Assembly: GCF_001431535.1 (NCBI RefSeq)
Contig: NZ_LDJK01000008.1
Span: forward strand, 62,001 to 126,000
Direction: 5' to 3'
Length of the DNA: 64,000 bases
Origin: Stenotrophomonas chelatiphaga
GTDB taxonomy: Bacteria; Pseudomonadota; Gammaproteobacteria; Xanthomonadales; Xanthomonadaceae
The notes under the pieces are model-generated. The model was not told where the DNA came from, did no database searches, and saw only the letters and a list, made by a program, of their open reading frames with translations. Shown in pieces: positions 17,127-30,409 of the stretch; position 1 is the stretch's first letter, and every line of letters begins with the position of its first letter. A program made the translations under genes and the position numbers.

Positions 17127-18020
17127 ATGAATGATCGCCTGAAAATGCAGGACCCGCGCAGCCAGTACCCGCAGCCGCCCTTCCCCGCCCAGCCGCAGGC
17201 GGTGCCGGGCAAGGCCGCGGCAATGGATCCGGTGCCGGACCACGGTGAAACGAGCTACCAGGGCTCGGGCAAGCTGAGCGGACGCCGCGCACTGATCACC
17301 GGCGCCGACAGCGGCATCGGCCGGGCAGCCGCCATTGCCTACGCCCGCGAGGGTGCTGATGTGGCCCTGTCCTACCTGCCCTCCGAAGCATCGGATGCAG
17401 AGGAAGTCTTTGCCCTGATCGAAGCCGAGGGCCGCAAGGCGCTGGCACTGCCGGGTGACATCACCGATCCGGAATGGTGCAGGACGATGGTGGAGCGCAC
17501 GGTGGAAGCGTTCGGCGGCCTGGATATCCTGGTGGTCAATGCGGCCCGCCAGCAGTACCGCGACAGCATCGCCGAGCTGAGCGCGGAGGACTTCGACAGG
17601 ACGATGAAGACCAACCTCTACGCCATGCACTGGATCTGCCAGGCGGCCGTTCCGCACCTGCCGCCGGGTGCGGCGGTCATCACTACCGCCTCGGTGCAGG
17701 CGTATGACCCCTCCGCCATCCTGCTCGACTACGCCACCACAAAGGCCGGCATCGTGGCCTATACCAAGGCGCTGTCGGCGCAGCTTGTGGAGAAAGGCAT
17801 CCGTGCCAACGTGGTGGCGCCCGGCCCGTTCTGGACGGCGTTGCAGCCATCCGGTGGGCAGCCGACCGATGCGGTGACGAAGTTCGGCACGCAGGTCCCG
17901 ATGAAGCGCCCGGGGCAGCCGGTGGAAATCGCGCCGGTCTACGTGCTGCTGGCCAGCCAGGAAGGCAGCTACCTGACCGGTGAAGTCTTCGGCGTGACCG
18001 GTGGTGCGGGCATCGCCTGA
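17127..18020 (+). CDS. SDR-family oxidoreductase (YghA-like)
   Basis: Short-chain dehydrogenase of the extended-N-terminus YghA group, 297 aa. A Pro-rich leader of about 45 residues precedes GADSGIGRAAAIAYAREGAD; NAARQQ and the Ser-Tyr-Lys residues (TASVQAYDP, DYATTKAG) follow. It lies 39 nt after the GH15 gene with a perfect 11-bp hairpin after its stop, so the two likely form one unit. General-stress NADP-dependent reductases of this type often sit with trehalose genes, which fits. Substrate unknown. Confidence 0.85.
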   Translation: MNDRLKMQDPRSQYPQPPFPAQPQAVPGKAAAMDPVPDHGETSYQGSGKLSGRRALITGADSGIGRAAAIAYAREGADVALSYLPSEASDAEEVFALIEAEGRKALALPGDITDPEWCRTMVERTVEAFGGLDILVVNAARQQYRDSIAELSAEDFDRTMKTNLYAMHWICQAAVPHLPPGAAVITTASVQAYDPSAILLDYATTKAGIVAYTKALSAQLVEKGIRANVVAPGPFWTALQPSGGQPTDAVTKFGTQVPMKRPGQPVEIAPVYVLLASQEGSYLTGEVFGVTGGAGIA

Positions 18021-18028
18021 CCGACAGC

Positions 18029-18056
18029 ATTGGCGCAGGTGGATGCCTGCGCCAAT
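18029..18056 (+). terminator. Hairpin after the GH15-SDR unit
   Basis: Perfect 11-bp arms, ATTGGCGCAGG / CCTGCGCCAAT, with a 6-nt loop, 8 bp after the SDR stop. It lacks a clear T-run, but its strength and place suggest termination or transcript stabilisation. Confidence 0.55.
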
Positions 18057-18316
18057 CTGGGCGCTCCAGCTCGGCAGGTCCTCACGGTCCGCCCTCGTCA
18101 TACCGCCGCCTGCATGCCGCAGCGCCGGCGCCGGCCTCGCAGCGTCGTTGCATTGATGCACTGGGCACATAAGAGCATTCGCGAATCGTGCGGTTTTCGA
18201 TACCACTGCCTCGGCTAGGATCGTTGCAGTGAGCTTGACCACGCGTCCGATTCGTTGCGCCCCTTCCACGGCGAGTCGGTGCCAGCACCTTCCTGCCAGC
18301 TGAGAGGCCCAGCATC
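18057..18316. other. Region upstream of paoABC-like operon
   Basis: About 260 bp with no gene. It should hold the promoter of the molybdo-enzyme operon; no confident -35/-10 pair is seen. A ribosome site (GAGAGG) near its end serves the short leader ORF. Confidence 0.4.
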
Positions 18317-18394
18317 ATGACCCTGCTTGCCCGGGCGTACGCACGCCCTGATACCTGCGTGACCGGAAACCATCCCGAGGCGCTTCGCCCATGA
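18317..18394 (+). CDS. Possible 25-residue leader ORF coupled to paoA
   Basis: Short ORF starting ATG ACC CTG CTT with GAGAGG about 9 nt upstream. Its TGA overlaps the paoA ATG (ATGA), the geometry of translational coupling. The peptide has no recognisable domain. Coding is not proven; it may set translation of the operon. Confidence 0.4.
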   Translation: MTLLARAYARPDTCVTGNHPEALRP

Positions 18395-19032
18395 CGGATG
18401 TTCGATTGACCCGAAGAGAGCTGCTGGCGATGGGCGCTACGACTACGGCCGGCGCCGTGGCAGTGCTCAGTCCCTTGCCTGCGCGTGCGACTGCAAACGA
18501 AGGTCAGTCGAGAACGTCGCCGGTCAATGAATCCACGGTCTCGCTCGAGGTCAACGGGCGGCCCGTGGTGCTGCAGGTCGACAACCGCAGCAGCCTGCTT
18601 GACGTGCTGCGCGAGCAGCTGCGCCTGACCGGCACCAAAAAGGGCTGCGACCAGGGGCAGTGCGGCGCCTGCACGATCCTCGTCGATGGTCGCCGGATCA
18701 ATTCCTGCCTGACCCTGGCGATCATGTTCGACGGTGCATCCATCACCACCATCGAAGGTATTGTAACGGCGGGACAGACTCACCCGCTGCAACGGGCATT
18801 CGTGAAGCACGACGGCTACCAGTGCGGCTACTGCACTCCGGGACAGATCTGCTCGGCGATTGGCGCCCTGGATGAGATCGAGCGCGGCGTTCCCAGCTTC
18901 GCCAGTGACGATCCCGCCGCCATGCCGAAGCGGACGGAACATGAAATCCGCGAGCGGATGAGCGGCAACCTGTGCCGCTGTGGCGCGTACCCCAACATCG
19001 TCGCGGCGATCATCGAAAGCGCGGAGTCCTGA
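18391..19032 (+). CDS. paoA: Periplasmic aldehyde oxidoreductase, [2Fe-2S] subunit (PaoA/YagT-like)
   Basis: Iron-sulphur subunit of a xanthine-oxidase-family molybdoenzyme, 213 aa. It begins with a Tat signal ([20 protein letters not shown]). A plant-type ferredoxin site follows ([16 protein letters not shown], later NSC), then the second [2Fe-2S] motif (CGYCTPGQ and CRCG). The twin-arginine leader places the complex in the periplasm, as in E. coli PaoABC, where this subunit carries its partners across. paoB starts 1 nt after the stop. A normal-length, complete protein. Confidence 0.88.
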   Translation: MTDVRLTRRELLAMGATTTAGAVAVLSPLPARATANEGQSRTSPVNESTVSLEVNGRPVVLQVDNRSSLLDVLREQLRLTGTKKGCDQGQCGACTILVDGRRINSCLTLAIMFDGASITTIEGIVTAGQTHPLQRAFVKHDGYQCGYCTPGQICSAIGALDEIERGVPSFASDDPAAMPKRTEHEIRERMSGNLCRCGAYPNIVAAIIESAES

Positions 19033-19033
19033 G

Positions 19034-19981
19034 ATGAAACAGTTCACGTTCGAGCGGGCGACGTCGCCTGCCGATGCCGTCGAGAAAGCTGCCCGAACAC
19101 CGGGGGCGCGCTTCATCGCAGGCGGCACGAACCTGCTGGATCTGATGAAGCTGCAGATCGAGTCTCCTGCCCACCTGATCGACATCAATGCCATCGGCCT
19201 GGACACCGTGGAATCAACGCAGGACGGCGGGCTGCGGATCGGCGCACTGGTCCGCAATGCGGACCTGGCCGCGCACCCGCGCGTGCGCAAAGAATACGGC
19301 GTGTTGTCCTCGGCCCTGGTATCAGGCGCATCCGGCCAGCTTCGAAACCGGGCTACGACCGGGGGTAACCTGCTGCAACGCACGCGCTGCCCCTACTTCT
19401 ACGACACCAACCAGCCGTGCAACAAGCGCATGCCCGGGTCAGGCTGCGCCGCCCTCGGCGGTTACAGCCGCCAGCTGGCCGTCGTGGGGGCCAGCACGGA
19501 GTGCATCGCCACCCATCCCAGTGACATGGCCGTGGCGCTGCAGGCGTTGGGCGCGGTGGTGGAAACACAGCAGCCGGGTGGATCGAGCGGCCAACACACG
19601 CTGGAGGCGCTGTATCGGGCGCCTGGTACCACCCCGCACCTGGAGACGGCGCTGGTGCCAGGTGAACTGATCACCGGGGTCCGCCTGCCTTCGCCCCCTG
19701 CAGGCCGGCAGGTCTACCGCAAATTGCGCGACCGCGCGTCCTACGCCTTTGCGCTCGTATCGGTCGCGGCAATCGTCGAAGACCAGCAGATGCGCGTGGC
19801 CGTGGGCGGTGTATCCCACCGGCCATGGTCGCCCCCCGGCGGTGGCAGACAGGCGGCTCCGGCGATCATCTCCGCCCTGCGTGCCGAGGCGGCGAACTCC
19901 GCGATTGCCACCGAACAGAACCGCTTCAAGCTGGATCTCGTCGAGCGCAGTCTGGCGTCGATCCTCAACCGCACGACGTGA
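19034..19981 (+). CDS. paoB: Periplasmic aldehyde oxidoreductase, FAD subunit (PaoB-like)
   Basis: FAD-binding subunit, 315 aa, passing electrons from the molybdenum subunit. It has [13 protein letters not shown] (FAD site) near residue 30. The insert [17 protein letters not shown] with GSGC carries the extra cysteines that in PaoB-type subunits bind a [4Fe-4S] cluster. The C-terminal CODH-type domain is present; a Pro/Gly-rich segment ([10 protein letters not shown]) replaces the usual Ala/Glu-rich stretch, perhaps a local variation. ATG 19034 is used; the frame is open upstream but overlaps paoA. paoC follows after 31 nt. Confidence 0.87.
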   Translation: MKQFTFERATSPADAVEKAARTPGARFIAGGTNLLDLMKLQIESPAHLIDINAIGLDTVESTQDGGLRIGALVRNADLAAHPRVRKEYGVLSSALVSGASGQLRNRATTGGNLLQRTRCPYFYDTNQPCNKRMPGSGCAALGGYSRQLAVVGASTECIATHPSDMAVALQALGAVVETQQPGGSSGQHTLEALYRAPGTTPHLETALVPGELITGVRLPSPPAGRQVYRKLRDRASYAFALVSVAAIVEDQQMRVAVGGVSHRPWSPPGGGRQAAPAIISALRAEAANSAIATEQNRFKLDLVERSLASILNRTT

Positions 19982-20012
19982 TGCGCCATCTTCGGATGGA
20001 AGGAGCAACAAC

Positions 20013-22199
20013 GTGAAGTTTGACCAACCCGCAGGCGAAAATCCGATCGATCGGCAAACCGTGGTCGGGCAGCCCGTGGACCGCATCGACGGTCCGCTCA
20101 AGACCGCCGGCCAGGCCCGCTATGCGTACGAACAACATGACGTGGCGGCAGGCCAGCTCTACGGGGTGATCGTTGGCGCCGCCATTGGCCATGGGCGCCT
20201 GCTTGACATCAATACGGAGGGTGCGCGCTCTGCGCCCGGCGTTGTCGCCGTGCTGACCGCGCGCAACGCAGGATCTCTCGGAAAGGGGGAGTTCTATGCC
20301 GCGACCGCGTTGGTGTCCGATGCGGTATCGCATTACCACCAGGCGGTTGCCGTGGTGGTGGCCAGCACGTTCGAGCAGGCCCGCGCCGCCGCGCACCTTG
20401 TCCACCCCCGTTACGAAAGAGTGCGCGGCGCCTTTGATCTTTCGTCCGCGGTATTCCCCGAGGAGCCGCCGGCCAACAGCCCCGACGTGCACATCGGCGA
20501 TTTCGACGCCGCCTTCGCAGCCAGTGCCGTGACGGTCGATGAGACCTACCAGACACCCGACCAGTCCCACGCCATGATGGAGCCGCATGCCACGGTAGCC
20601 ACCTGGAATGATGGCAAGCTGACGATCTGGACTGCGATCCAGATTGTTTCGTGGGGCATGCGTGATCTGTCGAAGATTTTCGGCATCCCGCAGTCCGACA
20701 TCCGGATCATTTCGCCCTACATCGGTGGGGGCTTCGGTGGCAAGGCCAGCGTTCTCAGTGATGCTGTGCTGGCGGCAGCGGCATCACGTCTCTGCGGCCG
20801 CCCGGTCAAGATCACGCTCGAGCGCAACCTGATGTTCAACAACACCTCGCACCGACCGGCCACCCGACAGCGCGTACGGATCGGCGCGGACAGGATGGGG
20901 CGGCTGCAGGCGATCGGCCATGAGACCTGGTCCGGCAACCTGGTCGGCGGGCCCGCGGAGCGCTCCACGATCCCCACCGCATCCCTGTACGCCGGGGCGA
21001 ACCGGCTGCTGCGTACACGGCTGGCACGGCTGGACCTGCCCGAAGGCAATGCGATGCGCGCACCGGGTGAAGCCCCCGGCCTGATGGCCTTCGAGGTGGC
21101 GATGGATGAGCTGGCGGAAAAGCTGCAGCTCGACCCGCTTGAGCTGCGACTGCGCAACGATACGGACGTCGACCCAAGCCTGGGCAAACCGTTCAGTACA
21201 CGTCGTTTCGCCGATTGCCTGCGGATCGGTGCGGAGCGCTTCGGCTGGCACCGCCGCGCGCGCGTGCCCGGCTCGGTCCGCGACGGGGATGAGCTGGTGG
21301 GGCTTGGCCTGGCCAGCGCCATCCGCGGCAACAACGTGACCAACTCAGCGGTGCGTGTCCGCCTGCAGGCCAGCGGCAGGCTCATCGTTGAAACGGACAT
21401 GACCGACATCGGCACCGGCAGCTATACGATCATCGGCCAGACCGCAGCGGAGATGCTCGGGCTGCCGCTTGAGCGCGTGGATGTGCGACTGGGGGATTCC
21501 ACCTTCCCCAGGGCATCGGGCTCGCTCGGCCAGCGCGGTGCCAACAGTTCAACGTCAGGCGCCTTCGCGGCATGCCAGAAGCTGCGGGAGATGCTGTGCG
21601 CGGCCGCCGGCGCGGATCCTGCCGACTGCGGGTTCCAGGGCGGTGATCTGCTTCAGGAGGGCAGGCGCACGCCGCTGCAGCAGTTGGTGGTGGGGCGCGA
21701 ACTCGTCGCCGAGGATGGCATCGACTTCGACACGGCACGGGGCGGCCTGGCCCACCAGACGTTCGGCGCGCATTTCTGCGAGGTGCGGGTCAACCGTTTC
21801 ACCGGCGAACTGCGCGTTACGCGGATGCTGGCGGTATGTGCGGCAGGCCGCATCCTCAATCCGAAGACGGCGCGCAGCCAGGTCATCGGGGCGATGACGA
21901 TGGGCCTGGGCGGCGCATTGATGGAATCGCTCGCGGTGGATCGGCGCCTGGGCTACTTCGTCAACCATGACTTGGCAAGTTACGAGGTCCCGGTGCATGC
22001 GGACATCGTTGACCAGCAGGTGATTTTCATCGATGAACTCGATCCCCATTCCTCGCCGATGAAAGCCAAGGGCGTGAGCGAACTCGGCATCTCCGGAGTG
22101 GCAGCGGCCGTTGCCAATGCGGTCTACAACGCGACCGGCGCACGCGTACGGAGCTACCCGATCACGATCGAGAAGATCTACCCGCACCTGCCTGCCTGA
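20013..22199 (+). CDS. paoC: Periplasmic aldehyde oxidoreductase, molybdenum-binding subunit (PaoC-like)
   Basis: Catalytic large subunit, 728 aa, which would oxidise aldehydes to acids with a molybdopterin cytosine dinucleotide cofactor. It has YIGGGFGGK in the Mo-cofactor-binding region, RAPGEAPGLMAFE, and the late active-site region MKAKGVSELG that holds the catalytic Glu. It starts at GTG 20013 with AAGGAG 8 nt upstream; the frame is open upstream inside paoB. A PaoD/XdhC-type cofactor-insertion chaperone would be expected in the operon but is not present. An 8-bp hairpin spans the stop. Confidence 0.88.
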   Translation: MKFDQPAGENPIDRQTVVGQPVDRIDGPLKTAGQARYAYEQHDVAAGQLYGVIVGAAIGHGRLLDINTEGARSAPGVVAVLTARNAGSLGKGEFYAATALVSDAVSHYHQAVAVVVASTFEQARAAAHLVHPRYERVRGAFDLSSAVFPEEPPANSPDVHIGDFDAAFAASAVTVDETYQTPDQSHAMMEPHATVATWNDGKLTIWTAIQIVSWGMRDLSKIFGIPQSDIRIISPYIGGGFGGKASVLSDAVLAAAASRLCGRPVKITLERNLMFNNTSHRPATRQRVRIGADRMGRLQAIGHETWSGNLVGGPAERSTIPTASLYAGANRLLRTRLARLDLPEGNAMRAPGEAPGLMAFEVAMDELAEKLQLDPLELRLRNDTDVDPSLGKPFSTRRFADCLRIGAERFGWHRRARVPGSVRDGDELVGLGLASAIRGNNVTNSAVRVRLQASGRLIVETDMTDIGTGSYTIIGQTAAEMLGLPLERVDVRLGDSTFPRASGSLGQRGANSSTSGAFAACQKLREMLCAAAGADPADCGFQGGDLLQEGRRTPLQQLVVGRELVAEDGIDFDTARGGLAHQTFGAHFCEVRVNRFTGELRVTRMLAVCAAGRILNPKTARSQVIGAMTMGLGGALMESLAVDRRLGYFVNHDLASYEVPVHADIVDQQVIFIDELDPHSSPMKAKGVSELGISGVAAAVANAVYNATGARVRSYPITIEKIYPHLPA

Positions 22200-22211
22200 G
22201 ACGCAGGCAGG
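22191..22211 (+). other. Stem-loop at the end of paoC
   Basis: Perfect CCTGCCTG / CAGGCAGG arms with a 5-nt loop containing the paoC stop region. No T-run; probably an intercistronic structure rather than a full terminator, since the next gene follows in the same direction after 48 bp. Confidence 0.4.
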
Positions 22212-22247
22212 CCCGCGCAGATCACACCCCTGGCTGAAAGGAACACC

Positions 22248-23330
22248 ATGACCCGAACCCTCCTGCGCGTCGCCGTTCTTGCGGCGACGACGAGTCTGAT
22301 GGCAGGCAATGCCGCAGCTGCAGACTATCGCCTCAATCCGTACTCGCTGGCTTACGAGGGGGCCCTGACCACCAATGCGGCCGGACAGGTCAACATCTAT
22401 CCGGTGGTCTACCCGCTCAACGGGCTGGAGATCGCGGCGAACATCTATACCCCGGCGGGGTATCCGTCGGCTCGCCCCTACCCTGCGGTGGTCGTGGCGC
22501 ATCCCAACGGCGGGGTGAAGGAACAGGTTGCCGGGCTGTACGCCCAGCGTCTGGCCGAACAGGGTTACATCGCCATTGTCGCCGATGCAGCCTACCAGGG
22601 CGCCAGTGGAGGGACACCACGCAACGTGGACAAGCCAGCCTTCCGCATCGAAGACATCCATGGCATGGCGGACTTCATCGCGCGTTACCCGGGCGTGGAT
22701 GGCGCGCGCCTGGGCCTGCTCGTCCTCTGCGGTGGCGGCGGCTACTCACTGGCCGCTGCGGCGACCGACAAGCGCTTCAAGGCGGTGGCCACCATCAGCA
22801 TGTTCAATTCCGGGCGCGTGCGCCGGAATGGGTACGCCGATTCTCAGCTGCAGACCATCGCGCAACGGCTCCGGCAAGCGTCCGACGCGCGATCCCGGGA
22901 AGCGTCCGGCAACGCAGTGCCCTATTCCGGCGATGCCGACCTTTCCGACGAGCAGATCGCTGCACTTCCTTTCGATCTTTACCGGCAGGGATACGCGTAC
23001 TACTGGAAGACCCATGCGCACCCCCGCTCCACCTTCCGCTACACCACCAGCAGCCTGATGGATCTCATGCGCTGGGATGCGACCGACCAGATCGCACTGG
23101 TCGACCAACCGCTGCTGATGATTGCCGGCAGCAAAGCCGACAGCCTGTACATGTCAGAGGATGCGTTCGCCAAAGCGACCGGCAACGCAGACAAGGAGTT
23201 GTTCAGGCTGGAGGGTGCGACCCACATTGAGACCTACTGGATGCCGCGTTACGTCAATGCTGCCGTCAGCAAGCTGGCGAGCTTCTACGTACGCACCCTG
23301 GCGCCGGCAGCCACCGGAGCGCGCTCATGA
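22248..23330 (+). CDS. Exported alpha/beta hydrolase (YcjY/dienelactone-hydrolase-like)
   Basis: Predicted periplasmic hydrolase, 360 aa, with a Sec signal peptide ending near AAAADYRL. The alpha/beta fold shows VVVAHPNGG (oxyanion), a nucleophile elbow LVLCGGGGYS, where a Cys sits in the nucleophile position, an acid near IAGSKADS, and a late His in GATHIETYW. A Cys nucleophile recalls dienelactone hydrolase. It overlaps the cupin gene by 4 nt and so belongs to the exported oxidoreductase cluster. The substrate is unknown, possibly a lactone or ester made or used by the neighbouring enzymes. Confidence 0.75.
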   Translation: MTRTLLRVAVLAATTSLMAGNAAAADYRLNPYSLAYEGALTTNAAGQVNIYPVVYPLNGLEIAANIYTPAGYPSARPYPAVVVAHPNGGVKEQVAGLYAQRLAEQGYIAIVADAAYQGASGGTPRNVDKPAFRIEDIHGMADFIARYPGVDGARLGLLVLCGGGGYSLAAAATDKRFKAVATISMFNSGRVRRNGYADSQLQTIAQRLRQASDARSREASGNAVPYSGDADLSDEQIAALPFDLYRQGYAYYWKTHAHPRSTFRYTTSSLMDLMRWDATDQIALVDQPLLMIAGSKADSLYMSEDAFAKATGNADKELFRLEGATHIETYWMPRYVNAAVSKLASFYVRTLAPAATGARS

Positions 23331-23803
23331 TCAGGCTGGTGGTGGGCATCGCCCTGGCCATGACCGCCCCCTTTGCACAGGCCGATACAGCGGTGGCCGA
23401 CGAACAGACCATCATCCGCAAAGGCACCCGGCCGGCCGTGAGCGGACCGGCGGATCGGTTCACCGGCAACGTGCGGGTGGAGCCGCTTTTTGCTGCTGAC
23501 CGGGAGATCCCGGCAAGCGCGGCCTACGTGACCTTCGAGCCGGGGGCACGCTCGGCATGGCACGTGCACCCTGCCGGGCAACGGCTGGTTGTCGTCGCCG
23601 GTGTGGGCCTTACCCAGCAGTGGGGAAAGGCCGTGCAGGAAATCCATCCCGGCGATGTGGTGGTATGCCCGGCAGGTGTGAAGCACTGGCATGGAGCAGC
23701 GCCCGACAGCCCGATGACCCACCTGGCAGTGGGCGGCGGGTCCGAAGGAAAACCCGTTCAGTGGATGGAGGCCGTCACCGATGACCAGTACCACGCGCGC
23801 TAA
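23327..23803 (+). CDS. Exported cupin-domain protein
   Basis: Single-domain cupin, 158 aa, with a signal peptide (cut near FAQADT). Metal-binding motif 1 is ARSAWHVHPAGQRLVVVAG and motif 2 is GDVVVCPAGVKHWHG, giving the His/Glu-type ligand set. It is of the kind often paired with carboxymuconolactone-decarboxylase-like proteins, and the next gene is one, overlapping by 23 nt. Probably a small metalloenzyme or binding protein in the periplasm. Confidence 0.82.
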   Translation: MIRLVVGIALAMTAPFAQADTAVADEQTIIRKGTRPAVSGPADRFTGNVRVEPLFAADREIPASAAYVTFEPGARSAWHVHPAGQRLVVVAGVGLTQQWGKAVQEIHPGDVVVCPAGVKHWHGAAPDSPMTHLAVGGGSEGKPVQWMEAVTDDQYHAR

Positions 23804-24557
23804 GCCCCGCTGGCTGTGCATGGCCGTTGCCTGCGCCGTAGCGACCTTGTCCGCCCCCTCTGCGCAGGCAAGCGACAACCCCGCGGAATCTTCGAACATG
23901 ACCGTATCCCAGCCAACCTCGCAGCATCTGACCGTGCGTCAGCAGTCGATTCCCCTCATCACCGCTGCTGGCGCCACCGGCAACCTGCCGCAACTGGACA
24001 TCGCACTGAATCGCGGCCTCGATGGCGGCCTGTCCATCAGCGAGACGAAGGAAATCCTGGTGCAGCTGTATGCCTACGCAGGCTTCCCGCGCAGCCTCAA
24101 CGCACTGGGCGAATTGATGAAGGTGGTCCAGGCGCGCCGGCAGCAAGGCATCGCAGATGCTCCAGGCCGCGAGCCATCCCGCGTGGTGCCTGTCGGCGAT
24201 GCGTTGCTGGCCGTCGGCACGGCCAACCAGACCCGTATTTCCGGTGCACCGGTCAAGGGCCCGGTCATGGAATTCGTACCCGTGATCAACCAGTACCTCC
24301 AGGCGCACCTGTTCGGAGACATCTTCGAGCGTGACAACCTGGACTGGCAGAGCCGCGAACTGGCGACCGTCGGCGCGCTGGCGGCGATGCCGGGCGTGGA
24401 GGCCCAGTTGCGCTCGCACATGGCAGCCAGCACCCGCGTGGGGTTGTCCATCGCCCAGCTGCGGAAGGTCGTGCAACTGCTGGAAGACGCCGGTGACGCG
24501 CCGGCAGCAGCACGGGCGCGCGATGCCCTGGACCAGCATGTCGCCGCCTCGCGCTGA
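23781..24557 (+). CDS. Exported carboxymuconolactone decarboxylase-family protein
   Basis: Helical AhpD/CMD-like protein, 258 aa, with a Sec signal (AQASDN). Two CMD-like repeats are seen: residues about 75-125 (SISETKEILVQLYAYAGFPR) and a second near the C terminus (DWQSRELATVGALAAMPG). The CxxC pair of AhpD is absent, so a peroxide-reducing role is unlikely and a decarboxylase- or isomerase-like role is possible. It overlaps the cupin gene, so the two are co-translated. Substrate unknown. Confidence 0.8.
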   Translation: MTSTTRAKPRWLCMAVACAVATLSAPSAQASDNPAESSNMTVSQPTSQHLTVRQQSIPLITAAGATGNLPQLDIALNRGLDGGLSISETKEILVQLYAYAGFPRSLNALGELMKVVQARRQQGIADAPGREPSRVVPVGDALLAVGTANQTRISGAPVKGPVMEFVPVINQYLQAHLFGDIFERDNLDWQSRELATVGALAAMPGVEAQLRSHMAASTRVGLSIAQLRKVVQLLEDAGDAPAAARARDALDQHVAASR

Positions 24558-24618
24558 CCCGCCGCACCGCCGCACTGCCCAGGCAGACGCGCCCCGCCAA
24601 CCTGACGTGGAGTCCACG

Positions 24619-26710
<2,092 letters not shown>

Positions 26711-26722
26711 TGATGCAGCCCC

Positions 26723-26737
26723 GATATAAGCGATATC
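26723..26737. promoter_or_regulatory. Likely LysR-type binding site
   Basis: Inverted repeat GATAT-AAGCG-ATATC in the divergent promoter region between the LysR and flavodoxin genes, fitting the T-N11-A form of LTTR boxes. Confidence 0.5.
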
Positions 26738-26784
26738 CGATTATGCCACTACAAGCCGAAGTCCGGCGGGCGTAGATTGGCTGC

Positions 26785-29829
<3,045 letters not shown>

Positions 29830-29856
29830 GCGCGACGCGGCAGCTCGCAGGAGCGC

Positions 29857-30405
29857 TTATTCCGCCTGCGCCCGCAGCATCGCCATCAGCCGCTGCGCGA
29901 TGCCGGCACGCACGTCCTCGTCGATCCTGCCGTTGTACATGCCCTCGTATACCCATAGTCCATCGGCCGCCAACCGTGCGATGAAGTTGTCCCAGACCGC
30001 CGGATCGGCTTCGCCCGAACGCGGTGGGGGCGGTGCCCAGCGCGCCATGGCTTCGCTCCAGGGGGCGACATCGCTGTCGGGCTGCACCGATTCCAGCATG
30101 AAGATCAGCTCGGCGCGGGTCGCGCTGTGAGCCGATACGCGCATGTAGGCCGCATGCCGTTCGACGGCGCTGGCCTGCCCCGCAGGCACGTCGAGCAGTT
30201 GCTGCATGGACGCTTCCCACGCCTGCACCAGGTGTTCGTCGATGCCGCGCAGCAAGGCCTCGCGCGAGGGGAAGTGATACAGCAACCCGCCGCGCGTCAG
30301 GCCTGATTCGCTGGACACCGATTCGAAGGTCACCGCACGCACGCCATCGCGGTTGATGACCCGCACCGCGGCGTCGAGGATCTTCGTTTTATTGCTGGTT
30401 CTCAT
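29857..30405 (-). CDS. TetR-family transcriptional repressor
   Basis: Repressor of 182 aa with an N-terminal TetR HTH (FESVSSESGLTRGGLLYHFP) and a C-terminal ligand domain of the SMc01309/QacR-like type. It begins 4 nt after the stop of the MFS gene on the same strand, so pump and repressor share one transcript. A perfect-arm palindrome lies before that MFS gene, giving a simple autoregulated efflux switch. Confidence 0.88.
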   Translation of the reverse strand: MRTSNKTKILDAAVRVINRDGVRAVTFESVSSESGLTRGGLLYHFPSREALLRGIDEHLVQAWEASMQQLLDVPAGQASAVERHAAYMRVSAHSATRAELIFMLESVQPDSDVAPWSEAMARWAPPPPRSGEADPAVWDNFIARLAADGLWVYEGMYNGRIDEDVRAGIAQRLMAMLRAQAE

Positions 30406-30409
30406 GCGT

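Noticed and set aside
15108-18269. A 1053-codon minus-strand frame
   Set aside because: Antisense to the GH15 and SDR genes, which have clear family motifs; no motif in the long frame.
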